Positions 25,841 through 34,162 of a stretch of DNA of 54,900 nucleotides are shown here, piece by piece. The position numbers were made by a program, and so were the translations under genes. Source of the stretch: Streptomyces sp. BV286 (GTDB taxonomy: Bacteria; Actinomycetota; Actinomycetes; Streptomycetales; Streptomycetaceae); contig NZ_JAHRIB010000021.1 of the NCBI RefSeq assembly GCF_019090165.1, forward strand, positions 1-54,900, in the 5' to 3' direction. The notes under the pieces were generated by a model, which saw only the letters and a list, made by a program, of their open reading frames with translations, was not told where the DNA came from and made no database searches. How positions within the stretch are numbered: position 1 is the first letter of the stretch; every line of letters starts with the position of its first letter.

Positions 25841-26680
25841 ATGGTGGAGCGGCAGCGCAGGCGCAGGGACGGGGCACTCGCCCTGACCGCCGCGGCGACG
25901 GGGCTGATGCTCTGCGCCGTCGGCTGCTCGGGCAGCGGGGCCGTCGCCGAGGACTCCCGGGCGGCCGAGGACCCGGTCACGGTGCTCCACCGGGCGGCGG
26001 GGAACCTGGTCCGCGCCGGTACCTCCAAGGCCAGTACGTCGATGGAGATGGCCACCGGCGGCACCCGCGTGACGATCCGCGGCAAGGGCGTCTACGACTT
26101 CGCGGGCCGGATGGGCCGGCTCGACGTGCTCCTCCCCCAGGACCCGGCCGGCGCCGGCGACCACCGCCCGATCACCGAACTCCTCGCACCGGGCGCCCTC
26201 TACATGAAGAACCGCGGAGCGGGCGTGCCGGCCGACAAGTGGGTGCGCGTCGACACGGCCACGCTCTCCGACGGGAACCTGGTCACGGGAGGCGCGACCG
26301 ACCCGTTCGCCGCCGCCGAACTGCTGCGCGGCACACGGCGGGCGACGTACGTCGGGAGGACGTCGGTCGCGGGCACTCCCGTACGGCACTACCGCGGGAC
26401 CGCCGACCTCACGACGGCGGCGCGCGGCGCCTCGGCGGGCAACCGGGCGGCTCTGCGGGCGGCGGCGAAGGGCTTCGCCACGGCGACGGTCCCCTTCGAC
26501 GCCTACCTCGACGACGAGGGCCGCATCCGCAAGGTCCGCCACCGCTTCAGCTTCGTGAACGGGCAGCGGAAGGACACGGTCGCCGTGTCCTCGACGACGC
26601 TGCTGTACGACTTCGGTGCCGCCGTCGACGTACGCCTGCCGAAGGCGCGGGACATCTTCGCCGGGCGGATCGCCGAGTGA
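25841..26680 (+). CDS. Secreted lipoprotein, LppX/LprG-like fold suspected
   Basis: A 279-residue lipoprotein. Basic N-terminus ERQRRRRDG, hydrophobic stretch and lipobox ending LCAVGC. The mature part has the pattern of mycobacterial LppX_LprAFG-type lipid carriers and related actinobacterial lipoproteins: an N-terminal helix (VLHRAAGNLVRAGTSKASTSMEM), repeated beta strands (LYMKN.., WVRVDT) and a final DYLDDEGRIRKVRHRFS-type strand pair. I infer a beta-barrel half-fold that could bind a lipid or a small ligand in the envelope. No operon partner is evident; the nearest genes run in the same direction but at a distance. Confidence 0.8.
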   Translation: MVERQRRRRDGALALTAAATGLMLCAVGCSGSGAVAEDSRAAEDPVTVLHRAAGNLVRAGTSKASTSMEMATGGTRVTIRGKGVYDFAGRMGRLDVLLPQDPAGAGDHRPITELLAPGALYMKNRGAGVPADKWVRVDTATLSDGNLVTGGATDPFAAAELLRGTRRATYVGRTSVAGTPVRHYRGTADLTTAARGASAGNRAALRAAAKGFATATVPFDAYLDDEGRIRKVRHRFSFVNGQRKDTVAVSSTTLLYDFGAAVDVRLPKARDIFAGRIAE

Positions 26681-26849
26681 CGGAACGGTGGAGGAGCGGC
26701 GAAGGTATGGCGGACCGGCCGGGCGGGGGGTGCCGCGGGCGGGACGGTGGAAGGCCGGAATGTACGGGGCCGGAAATGGTCCGTTGGTGCCATGCGCTGT
26801 CCGTGGACCGCTCCCTACTCTAGGAAGTCGGTGACGGCAGGAAGAGGTG

Positions 26850-27044
26850 ATGCACGTGGCTCCGGCGCGCGGTACGGCAGTTCAGGACCACGTGGCCCTC
26901 GCCGAGATCGAGCTGTGCGGCGACCTGATCATCGCGGCGTCGACCGCCCGCGAGGACCGGCTCAGCCCCGACCGCATCGACGAGGTCCTGAAACTGGCCG
27001 AAGAGCGCTTCCTGGAAGAGCACGGCGAGAAGACCGACAAGTAG
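26850..27044 (+). CDS. Conserved small acidic helical protein
   Basis: A 64-residue product (62 if GTG 26856 is used); AGGAAGAGG at 26839-26847 supports either start. It is predicted fully helical and acidic, with VALAEIELCGDLIIAASTAREDRLSPDRIDEVL followed by a charged tail (EEHGEKTDK). Such short proteins are common in Streptomyces and unassigned; the helix pattern hints at a partner-binding adaptor. No operon partner. Confidence 0.6.
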   Translation: MHVAPARGTAVQDHVALAEIELCGDLIIAASTAREDRLSPDRIDEVLKLAEERFLEEHGEKTDK

Positions 27045-27069
27045 CACGGCCGCGCACCGACCGCTTTCC

Positions 27070-27098
27070 AGGGGCGCGGGGAACCGCGCGACCGGCCA
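27070..27098 (+). repeat. Dispersed intergenic repeat, copy 2
   Basis: AGGGGCGCGGGGAACCGCGC followed by GACCGGCC, one base different from the core at 13121-13149 and 35821-35846. It lies 26 bases after a gene end. Confidence 0.7.
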
Positions 27099-27152
27099 CG
27101 ACGCACCCGCGGACAGCACACGGGCCTCTCCGACCGGCTCGCCCCGGAGGGG

Positions 27153-27524
27153 TCACGTACGCAGCAGCCGTGCGATCGCCTTCGTCGCCTCCTCCACCTT
27201 GGCGTCGATCTCCGCGCCGCCCTTGACGGCCGCGTCGGCGACGCAGTGGCGCAGGTGCTCCTCCAGCAGCTGGAGGGCGAAGGACTGCAGGGCCTTCGTG
27301 GAGGCGGAGACCTGGGTGAGTATGTCGATGCAGTAGACGTCCTCGTCGACCATGCGCTGCAGGCCGCGGACCTGGCCCTCGATCCGCCGCAGCCGCTTGA
27401 GGTGCTCGTCCTTCTGCTTGTGGTAGCCGTGGATCCCGCGGTCGTGGTCGGTCACGGTCTCGTGGACACCGGCCTCTTCGGTCCCCCCGGAGGGCGCCGT
27501 GGCGCCGGCCTCGGTGGTCGTCAT
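27153..27524 (-). CDS. csoR: Copper-sensing repressor CsoR
   Basis: A 123-residue DUF156-family repressor. ATG 27524 is preceded by AGGAGG. The Cu(I) ligands C65, H90 and C94 are spaced Cys-x24-His-x3-Cys, exactly as in M. tuberculosis CsoR. The conserved helix KRLRRIEGQVRGLQRMV (about 43-59) is present. Cu(I) binding releases the protein from DNA and turns on copper efflux. A matching operator overlaps its promoter (27544-27560), so it is probably autoregulated. No copper ATPase or chaperone gene is adjacent, so it controls distant targets. The N-terminal 35 residues are variable and disordered. Confidence 0.9.
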   Translation of the reverse strand: MTTTEAGATAPSGGTEEAGVHETVTDHDRGIHGYHKQKDEHLKRLRRIEGQVRGLQRMVDEDVYCIDILTQVSASTKALQSFALQLLEEHLRHCVADAAVKGGAEIDAKVEEATKAIARLLRT

Positions 27525-27543
27525 CCCGTCCTCCTGCTGACTG

Positions 27544-27560
27544 ATACCCCTACCGGGTAT
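27544..27560. promoter_or_regulatory. CsoR-type operator
   Basis: ATACCC (27544-27549), spacer CTACC, GGGTAT (27555-27560), the G-tract palindrome typical of CsoR sites. A second half site GGGTAT lies at about 27580. It starts 20 bases before the csoR ATG. Confidence 0.8.
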
Positions 27561-27660
27561 ATGGTAACGAACTTTGCTGGGTATAGGGCCCTTGGCCAAC
27601 GCCCTCGCGGGACCCCGTGCTGATCACTCTGCCCGATGGGCGACACTGGAGGGCGGCCGG

Positions 27661-27690
27661 TTAGCCGTGGCCGGATGATGCGCCTAGCAT
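27661..27690 (+). promoter_or_regulatory. Candidate vegetative promoter of the pit operon
   Basis: TTAGCC (27661-27666), an 18-base spacer and TAGCAT (27685-27690), which lies 38 bases before the GTG start. No PHO-box-like repeat is seen here, unlike ppk and pstS. Confidence 0.4.
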
Positions 27691-27727
27691 CAGCCTGACC
27701 GAAACCGAAGCAATCCGAGGACCCCAC

Positions 27728-28348
27728 GTGCGATTTCGTCTGACCCCCAGGGAGACGAGCTTCTACGACATGTTCGCCGCATCCGCGGACAACATCGTCA
27801 CGGGCTCGAAGCTCCTGATGGAACTGCTCGGGGCGGACTCGTCCGGCCGGGCCGAGATCGCAGAGCGTATGCGGGCCGCGGAACACGCCGGTGACGACGC
27901 CACGCACGCGATCTTCCACCAGCTGAACTCCTCGTTCATCACGCCGTTCGACCGCGAGGACATCTACAACCTCGCCTCGTCCCTCGACGACATCATGGAC
28001 TTCATGGAGGAGGCCGTCGACCTGGTCGTCCTCTACAACGTGGAGGATCTGCCGAAGGGCGTCGAGCAGCAGATCGAGGTGCTGGCCCGGGCGGCGGAGC
28101 TGACCGCCGAGGCCATGCCGAACCTCCGCACGATGGACAACCTCACCGAGTACTGGATCGAGGTCAACCGCCTCGAGAACCAGGCCGACCAGATCCACCG
28201 CAAGCTGCTGGCCATGCTCTTCAACGGCAAGTACGAAGCCATCGAGGTACTCAAGCTCAAGCAGATCGTGGACGTGCTGGAAGAGGCCGCCGACGCCTTC
28301 GAGCACGTGGCCAACACGGTGGAGACCATCGCGGTCAAGGAGTCCTGA
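27728..28348 (+). CDS. DUF47/PhoU-like Pit accessory protein
   Basis: A 206-residue all-helical protein of the DUF47 (PhoU-related) family: N-terminal RLTPRETSFYDMF, repeated E/D-rich helices (EHAGDDATHAIFHQL, TPFDREDIYNLASSLDDIMDF, NRLENQADQIHRKLL, ILEEAADAFEHVANTVETI). The acidic metal-binding pattern E-x3-D and D-x3-H is present. These proteins sit next to Pit phosphate transporters and are thought to modulate them. It is followed by the pit gene after 7 bases, clearly one operon. In S. coelicolor a similar pair is called pap-pitH; I use that only as context. Confidence 0.92.
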   Translation: MRFRLTPRETSFYDMFAASADNIVTGSKLLMELLGADSSGRAEIAERMRAAEHAGDDATHAIFHQLNSSFITPFDREDIYNLASSLDDIMDFMEEAVDLVVLYNVEDLPKGVEQQIEVLARAAELTAEAMPNLRTMDNLTEYWIEVNRLENQADQIHRKLLAMLFNGKYEAIEVLKLKQIVDVLEEAADAFEHVANTVETIAVKES

Positions 28349-28355
28349 CCCCTTC

Positions 28356-29354
28356 ATGGACACCTTCGCCTTGATCGTGACCATCGGCGTCGCGCTCGGA
28401 TTCACCTATACCAACGGCTTCCACGACTCGGCCAACGCCATCGCCACCTCCGTGTCCACGCGCGCGCTGACGCCGCGTGTGGCGCTCGCGATGGCCGCGG
28501 TGATGAACCTCGCAGGCGCCTTCCTGGGCAGCGGGGTCGCCAAGACCGTCAGTGAAGGCCTGATCGAGACGCCGCACGGCAACAGGGGCATGTGGATCCT
28601 GTTCGCCGCGCTGGTGGGCGCGATCGTGTGGAACCTCGTCACCTGGTACTTCGGCCTTCCGTCGTCCTCCTCGCACGCGCTGTTCGGTGGCATGGTGGGC
28701 GCCGCGCTCGCCGGCGGCATCGGTGTCATCTGGTCCGGCGTCCTGGAGAAGGTCGTCATCCCGATGTTCATCTCCCCGATCGTCGGCATCGTCGCCGGTT
28801 ACCTGGTGATGTGCGCGATCCTGTGGATGTTCCGCAAGTCCAACCCGCACAAGGCGAAGCGCGGTTTCCGTATCGCGCAGACCGTGTCGGCGGCCGGCAT
28901 GGCTCTCGGCCACGGCCTCCAGGACGCCCAGAAGACGATGGGCATCGTGGTGATGGCCCTGGTCATCGCGGACGTCGAGGACGCGGGCGACCCGATCCCG
29001 GTCTGGGTCAAGATCGCGTGTGCGGTCATGCTGTCGCTGGGCACCTACGCCGGCGGCTGGCGCATCATGCGGACGCTGGGCCGGAAGATCATCGAGCTGG
29101 ATCCCCCGCAGGGCTTCGCCGCCGAGACGACCGGCGCCTCGATCATGTTCACCTCGGCGTTCCTCTTCCACGCCCCCATCTCGACGACCCACGTCATCAC
29201 GTCCGCCATCATGGGCGTCGGCGCCACCAAGCGCGTGAACGCCGTCCGCTGGGGCGTCGCCAAGAACATCATCCTCGGCTGGTTCATCACCATGCCGGCC
29301 GCCGCCCTGGTCGCTGCGGCCAGCTTCTGGATCGTGAACCTGGCGTTCCTGTAG
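28356..29354 (+). CDS. pit: Low-affinity inorganic phosphate transporter, Pit family
   Basis: A 332-residue PiT permease with the two inverted signature repeats: GFTYTNGFHDSANAIATSVSTRAL near the N-terminus, and AQTVSAAGMALGHGLQDAQKTMG in the middle. The TNGFHDSANA motif holds the phosphate- and cation-binding residues. About ten TM helices. It imports metal-phosphate with protons, and works when phosphate is plentiful, complementing the pst system encoded convergently. Co-transcribed with the DUF47 protein. A 15-bp hairpin separates it from pstB. Confidence 0.95.
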   Translation: MDTFALIVTIGVALGFTYTNGFHDSANAIATSVSTRALTPRVALAMAAVMNLAGAFLGSGVAKTVSEGLIETPHGNRGMWILFAALVGAIVWNLVTWYFGLPSSSSHALFGGMVGAALAGGIGVIWSGVLEKVVIPMFISPIVGIVAGYLVMCAILWMFRKSNPHKAKRGFRIAQTVSAAGMALGHGLQDAQKTMGIVVMALVIADVEDAGDPIPVWVKIACAVMLSLGTYAGGWRIMRTLGRKIIELDPPQGFAAETTGASIMFTSAFLFHAPISTTHVITSAIMGVGATKRVNAVRWGVAKNIILGWFITMPAAALVAAASFWIVNLAFL

Positions 29355-29391
29355 GACGTTCCCCCCGCCCGGCGGGGGCGAAAAAGCCAAC

Positions 29392-29424
29392 GGGCCCGCC
29401 CCCCGGACTCCGGGGGGCGGGCCC
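29392..29424. terminator. Bidirectional terminator between pit and pstB
   Basis: A perfect 15-bp stem, GGGCCCGCCCCCCGG (29392-29406) with CCGGGGGGCGGGCCC (29410-29424), and a 3-base loop. It serves converging transcripts; AAAAAG precedes it, giving a T-rich stretch on the minus side. Confidence 0.9.
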
Positions 29425-29494
29425 TATTGGGCCCCGCGGTGGCACCGCCATGCAGCACCGCGAGGGGTCTTCGGGAGAACGCGAGGGCGACGGC

Positions 29495-30271
29495 TCAGCC
29501 GAAGCGCCCCGAGATGTAGTCCTCGGTCGCCTGGACCGACGGGTTGGAGAAGATCCGCTCCGTGTCGTCGATCTCGATGAGCCGCCCGGGCTGCCCGACC
29601 GCGGACAGGTTGAAGAACGCCGTCCGGTCCGAGACCCGCGCCGCCTGCTGCATGTTGTGCGTCACGATGACGATCGTGAAGCGCTCCTTCAGCTCACCGA
29701 TGAGGTCCTCGATGGCCAGCGTGGAGATGGGGTCGAGCGCCGAGCAGGGCTCGTCCATCAGCAGCACCTGAGGCTCCACCGCGATCGCCCGGGCGATGCA
29801 GAGCCGCTGCTGCTGACCACCGGACAGCCCCGAACCGGGCTTGTTCAGCCGGTCCTTGACCTCGTTCCAGAGGTTCGCGCCCTTCAGCGACTTCTCCACG
29901 ACGTCGTTCAGCTCGGACTTCTTGTACGAGCCGTTCAGCTTCAGCCCCGCCGCCACGTTGTCGAAGATCGACATGGTCGGGAACGGGTTCGGCCGCTGGA
30001 ACACCATGCCGATGGTCTGCCGCACGGAGACGGGGTCGATCCCGTGCGCGTACAGGTCCTCGTCGTCGAGGAGCACCTTGCCCTCGACCCGGCCGCCGGG
30101 CGTGACCTCGTGCATGCGGTTGAGCGTGCGGAGGAACGTGGACTTGCCGCAGCCGGAGGGACCGATGAAGGCCGTCACCGAGCGCGGCTCGACGGTCATC
30201 GAGATGTCTTCGATCGCCTTGTGGGCTGAGTAGTAAGCGGTCAGGCCGCTCACGTCGATTCGCTTGGCCAT
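29495..30271 (-). CDS. pstB: Phosphate ABC transporter ATP-binding protein
   Basis: A 258-residue ATPase, the standard PstB length, with Walker [10 protein letters not shown], signature [16 protein letters not shown], Walker [13 protein letters not shown] and H-loop VTHNMQQA. The PstB-typical [19 protein letters not shown] is present. I start at ATG 30271 (family start MAKRIDV); GTG 30280 is three codons upstream. It is the last gene of pstSCAB, 49 bases after pstA. It drives high-affinity phosphate uptake and takes part in PHO signalling. Confidence 0.97.
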   Translation of the reverse strand: MAKRIDVSGLTAYYSAHKAIEDISMTVEPRSVTAFIGPSGCGKSTFLRTLNRMHEVTPGGRVEGKVLLDDEDLYAHGIDPVSVRQTIGMVFQRPNPFPTMSIFDNVAAGLKLNGSYKKSELNDVVEKSLKGANLWNEVKDRLNKPGSGLSGGQQQRLCIARAIAVEPQVLLMDEPCSALDPISTLAIEDLIGELKERFTIVIVTHNMQQAARVSDRTAFFNLSAVGQPGRLIEIDDTERIFSNPSVQATEDYISGRFG

Positions 30272-30320
30272 GTGAATCACTGCTTCTTTCGAGGGGGAGA
30301 CTGGTCGCTTTGTGGCCGCG

Positions 30321-31379
30321 TCAGCGACCGGTCTTCGGGGACTTCCAGCGGGCGATACCGCGAGCCCCCAGGTTGAGGATCATCACGAAGGCGATCAGCG
30401 TGAGCGACGCCGCCCAGGCACGGTCGTACGCGGCGCCCGAACCCGCGCTGTTCGCGTACTGCTGATAGATGTACAGCGGCAGCGAGGACTGCGCACCCTC
30501 GAAGGGATCGGTGTTGATGAAGGGGTTGCCGAACACCAGCAGCAGCACCGGTGCCGTCTCGCCCGCGATACGGGCGACCGCCAGCATCACGCCGGTGGTG
30601 ATGCCGCCGAGGCACGTCGGCAGGACCACCTTCAGGATGGTGCGCCACTTGGGCACGCCCAGCGCCAGAGATGCCTCGCGCAGCTCGTTCGGTACGAGCT
30701 TGAGCATCTCCTCCGTGGAGCGGACGACGACCGGCATCATCAGGATGGCCAGGGCGAGCGAACCGGCGAAGCCGAAGGGCTGCATGTCGAACATCAGCAT
30801 CAGGCTGAGGATGAACAGGCCCGCGACGATGGACGGGATACCGGTCATCACGTCGACGAAGAAGGTCACCGCCCGGGCGAGGTTGCCCCGCCCGTACTCC
30901 ACGAGGTAGATCGCGGAGAGCACGCCGACCGGCGCGGCGATCAGCGCCGCGAGACCGACCTGCTCCAGGCTGCCGATGATGGCGTGGTAGATGCCACCGC
31001 CGGCCTCGGTGTCGGCGACCACGCCCATCGAGTGGGTCAGGAAGTAGACGTCGAGGACCTTCACACCGCGCTTGACGGTCGTCCAGACCAGGGAGACCAG
31101 CGGCACCACGGCGAGCAGGAAGGCGACCCAGACCAGGGCGGTCGCGATGCGGTCCTTGGCCTGGCGGCGACCCTCGACGCGGGAGGCGACGACGTACGTA
31201 CCGACGACGAAGAGGATCGCGGCGATCAGGCCCCACTGGATACGGCTGTGCAGGCCGCCGGCCAGGCCGATGCCGATCGCGACGGCGACGGAGCCCGCGG
31301 CGATGGCCCATCCGGACCACTTCGGGAGGCTGGCGCCACGCAGCGTGCTGGGGCGCTTGTCGGTGACGGCGGTGCTCAT
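30321..31379 (-). CDS. pstA: Phosphate ABC transporter permease
   Basis: A 352-residue membrane protein with about six TM helices and the PstA loop [29 protein letters not shown] (the EAA motif contacting PstB). Start ATG 31379 overlaps the pstC stop (ATGA). The N-terminal region before the first conserved TM is longer than in E. coli PstA, as usual in actinobacteria. Confidence 0.96.
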   Translation of the reverse strand: MSTAVTDKRPSTLRGASLPKWSGWAIAAGSVAVAIGIGLAGGLHSRIQWGLIAAILFVVGTYVVASRVEGRRQAKDRIATALVWVAFLLAVVPLVSLVWTTVKRGVKVLDVYFLTHSMGVVADTEAGGGIYHAIIGSLEQVGLAALIAAPVGVLSAIYLVEYGRGNLARAVTFFVDVMTGIPSIVAGLFILSLMLMFDMQPFGFAGSLALAILMMPVVVRSTEEMLKLVPNELREASLALGVPKWRTILKVVLPTCLGGITTGVMLAVARIAGETAPVLLLVFGNPFINTDPFEGAQSSLPLYIYQQYANSAGSGAAYDRAWAASLTLIAFVMILNLGARGIARWKSPKTGR

Positions 31380-32380
31380 GCGTTGGCCCCCGAGTACTCC
31401 TTGCGGCGGGCGATGATCGCACGGGCCGCACCGTTGACCAGCAGGGTGATGACGAAGAGGACCAGACCGGAGGCGATGAGCGCGTCACGGCCCTGCTCGG
31501 TGGCCTCACCGAACTTGCTGGCGATGTTCTGGGCGAAGGTGCCGCCGCCCGGGTCGAGCAGGCTGGCCTGGATCTCGAAGGTCGGGGAGAGGACCGTGGC
31601 GACGGCCATCGTCTCGCCGAGCGCGCGGCCGAGGCCGAGCATCGCGGCCGAGATCACGCCGGAGCGGCCGAAGGGCAGGACGGCCATGCGGATGACCTCC
31701 CAGCGCGTGGCGCCGAGGGCGAGGGCCGCCTCTTCGATCATCTGCGGGGACTGGCGGAAGACCTCGCGGCTCACGTTGACGATGATCGGCAGGATCATGA
31801 TCGCGAGCAGGATGCCGACCGTGAGCATCGAGCGCGGGGCGCCGCCCTGCCACTCGAAGATGCCGGTCCAGCCGAGGTAGTCGTCCAGCCAGCTGAACAG
31901 GCCGTTCATGTGCGGCACCAGGATGAGGGCGCCCCACAGGCCGTAGACGATGGACGGCACGGCGGCGAGCAGGTCGATGACGTACGAGATGGGGCCGCTG
32001 AGCCTGCGCGGGGCGTAGTGCGTGAGGAACAGCGCGATGGCGACCGCGATCGGCACCGCGATGACCATGGCGATGATCGAGGAGACGACCGTGCCGAAGG
32101 CCAGGACGGCGATGCCGAAGTCCGGCGGGATCGCGGTGGGGTTCCACTCGAAGGTGGTGAGGAAGTTGCCCTCGTTCTTGCTGATCGCGAGGGAGGCGCG
32201 GTAGGTGAGGAAGACCGCGATCGCGGCCATGACCACCAGCAGGAAGATGCCGGACCCGCGGGAGAGCGCGAGGAAGACCCGGTCACCGGGGCGGGTGGCG
32301 CCACGGGCCGCGCGCTTCAGCTCGGTCTCGGTCGGTGGGGCGGAGGGAGGCGGGGTTACGTCTTGAGTGGATATATCCAT
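31376..32380 (-). CDS. pstC: Phosphate ABC transporter permease
   Basis: A 334-residue membrane protein. About six TM helices, with the EAA loop MIEEAALALGATRWEVIRMAVLPFGRSGVISA and PstC-typical LTHYAPRRLSGPISYVIDLLAAVPSIVYGLWG. Forms the membrane channel with PstA. It is separated from pstS by a hairpin (32446-32471) and overlaps pstA. Confidence 0.96.
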   Translation of the reverse strand: MDISTQDVTPPPSAPPTETELKRAARGATRPGDRVFLALSRGSGIFLLVVMAAIAVFLTYRASLAISKNEGNFLTTFEWNPTAIPPDFGIAVLAFGTVVSSIIAMVIAVPIAVAIALFLTHYAPRRLSGPISYVIDLLAAVPSIVYGLWGALILVPHMNGLFSWLDDYLGWTGIFEWQGGAPRSMLTVGILLAIMILPIIVNVSREVFRQSPQMIEEAALALGATRWEVIRMAVLPFGRSGVISAAMLGLGRALGETMAVATVLSPTFEIQASLLDPGGGTFAQNIASKFGEATEQGRDALIASGLVLFVITLLVNGAARAIIARRKEYSGANA

Positions 32381-32445
32381 CAGGGTCTCCGGTCTGCGGA
32401 GCCGTTGCGGGCGGCTCCAGGCGGCGGTGCACCGGACGGTGCGAA

Positions 32446-32471
32446 GTCCGGCCCCGCGGTGGGGGCCGGAC
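32446..32471 (-). terminator. Hairpin between pstS and pstC
   Basis: GTCCGGCCCC (32446-32455) pairs with GGGGCCGGAC (32462-32471) around a 6-base loop, 12 bases after the pstS stop. It probably acts as a partial terminator or as a 3' stabiliser of the abundant pstS message. Confidence 0.7.
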
Positions 32472-32483
32472 CGCGCACTCGGG

Positions 32484-33611
32484 TCAGCTCAGGCCGGCGA
32501 CGGTCGTGCGGACCTTGGCGATGATCTCGGCGGGCATCGGCGCGTAGTCGATGTCGGCCAGCAGGTTCTGTCCGTCCTCGCTCGCCATGTAGGTGAGGAG
32601 GGCCTTGGTGGCGGGAAGGGTCTCCGCCTTGTTGCCCTTGTCGCAGACGATCTCGTAGGTGACCAGGACCATCGGGTAGGCGCCGTCGGCCTTGGTCGTG
32701 TAGTTCAGCTCGAGCGCGAGGTCCTTGCCCGTGCCGACGACCTTGGCGTCCGCGATGGCCTTGGTGGCGTTCTCGACGGTGGCCTCGACCGGGGCGCTGG
32801 CGCCGGTGTCGAGGCTGACCGCCTTGACGCCGTCCTTGGCGTACGACAGCTCCATGTAGCCGATGGCGCCGGAGGTCTGCTTCACCTGCTGGGCGACGCC
32901 GGAGGAGCCCGACGCGGCCTGGCCGCCCTTGGCCTGCCAGGCCTTGCCGCCCTCGTACTTCCAGTCGTCGGGGGCCGCGGCCTTCAGGTACTTGGTGAAG
33001 TTGTCCGTGGTGCCGGACTCGTCCGAGCGGTGGAACGCCTGGATCTTGAGGTCGGGCAGCTTCGCGTCCGGGTTCAGGGCCGCGATCGCCTTGTCGTTCC
33101 AGTTGGTGATCTTGCTGTCGAAGATCTGGGCGAGGGTCGGAGCGTCCAGCACGAGCTTGTCGACGCCCGGGACGTTGAAGCCGGCGGCGATCGGCCCACC
33201 GACCATCGGGAGGTCGAGACCCTGGCCACCGGTGCAGACCTCCTTGGAGGCGGTGACCTCTTCGGGCTTCAGCGCGGAGTCGGAGCCGGCGAAGGCAACC
33301 TGGCCCTGGGTGAACGCCGTGATGCCGGCGCCCGAGCCGCCACCCTTGTAGTTGATCTGCACGCCCTTGCAGGCGGCCGTGAACTGCTTGACCCACGCGT
33401 CGATCGCGTTCTTCTGCGCGGACGAGCCGTCTGCGAGCAGCTGGCCCTTGGCGTCGTCACACTTGATGGAGCTGGCGCCGGCCGTCGAGCTGGGGTCGCT
33501 GCCGCTGCCGCCGGTGTCGTCGGAGCCGCACGCCGTCAGCGCCAGGGCGCCGGAGACGGCGACAGCACCGAGGGAGAGGGCGCGAAGCCGGTTCTTGCGC
33601 TGAAGCTTCAC
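32484..33611 (-). CDS. pstS: Phosphate-binding lipoprotein
   Basis: A 375-residue periplasmic-type binding protein anchored as a lipoprotein: basic start KLQRKNRLR, hydrophobic core and lipobox ALTAC with C28. Mature motifs of PstS: DGSSAQKNAIDAW (phosphate-binding Ser region), GSGAGITAFTQGQVAFAGSD, and HRSDESGTTDNFTKYL. GTG 33611 is chosen because GGAAGGAA lies 12 bases before it and the signal peptide begins there. First and most strongly expressed gene of pstSCAB, with PhoP repeats upstream. Its message may be uncoupled from pstC by the hairpin. Confidence 0.97.
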   Translation of the reverse strand: MKLQRKNRLRALSLGAVAVSGALALTACGSDDTGGSGSDPSSTAGASSIKCDDAKGQLLADGSSAQKNAIDAWVKQFTAACKGVQINYKGGGSGAGITAFTQGQVAFAGSDSALKPEEVTASKEVCTGGQGLDLPMVGGPIAAGFNVPGVDKLVLDAPTLAQIFDSKITNWNDKAIAALNPDAKLPDLKIQAFHRSDESGTTDNFTKYLKAAAPDDWKYEGGKAWQAKGGQAASGSSGVAQQVKQTSGAIGYMELSYAKDGVKAVSLDTGASAPVEATVENATKAIADAKVVGTGKDLALELNYTTKADGAYPMVLVTYEIVCDKGNKAETLPATKALLTYMASEDGQNLLADIDYAPMPAEIIAKVRTTVAGLS

Positions 33612-33763
33612 TTTTCGGAGGTTCCTTCCGGGAGCCGCCGTCTGGTGGCGGCGTGCGATGTCGTGGTGCGGCCTCTTCGTCCGGACGAGGCCGCTGTCAT
33701 GCCGTTGTTCATCGACCGGCACGCGAGCTCGCTTCCGTCCGCACCACGCACCGTGTAAGGCCG

Positions 33764-33818
33764 AAATTAGGCAGAACAGGTGAAGCCGCCGATGGCCGTG
33801 AGTGAACGCAGGGTGAAC
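33764..33818 (-). promoter_or_regulatory. pstS promoter with four 11-bp PHO repeats
   Basis: On the minus strand four abutting 11-base units run from 33818 down to 33775: GTTCACCCTGC, GTTCACTCACG, GCCATCGGCGG and CTTCACCTGTT. Three carry the TTCAC core of PhoP boxes; the third is degenerate. A TAATTT -10-like hexamer follows at 33769-33764. PhoP activation of pstS in Streptomyces is established. Confidence 0.88.
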
Positions 33819-34162
33819 CCCTGCCGTCAGTGCGGTGAGGTCACGGAACGCTTACGGGTAGAACACGTGAGGGTCCCGACTACCGGAAGCTCCTCCTTCG
33901 GAACGGCCGCCGCCCCTGCACCCGCCTCCGGCGTCCCCGCCGCCCCGTCCGCCTCTGCCGACTCCTTCCCGGTGTCCCCGCGCCCCCCGCGCCCGGCGGT
34001 CTCCCGGTCTCCTGGCCGAAAACACCGGGGTGGGCCGCCGGATCCGTCCGCGCGCCTGTCCTTCACCCCACCCCCGCCGGTCGGCGCGATTCCCCGCCGC
34101 CGCCCGTGGAACCCGCCGTCCCGTGGGCCCGTCTCGCTTCACGGGAACAACGGGAGGCGCAC
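33819..34162. other. Gap upstream of FAD oxidase gene
   Basis: Apart from the PHO repeats to its left and a GGGAGG ribosome site at 34151-34156 to its right, I see no gene, clear promoter, hairpin or repeat in this stretch. Confidence 0.5.
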
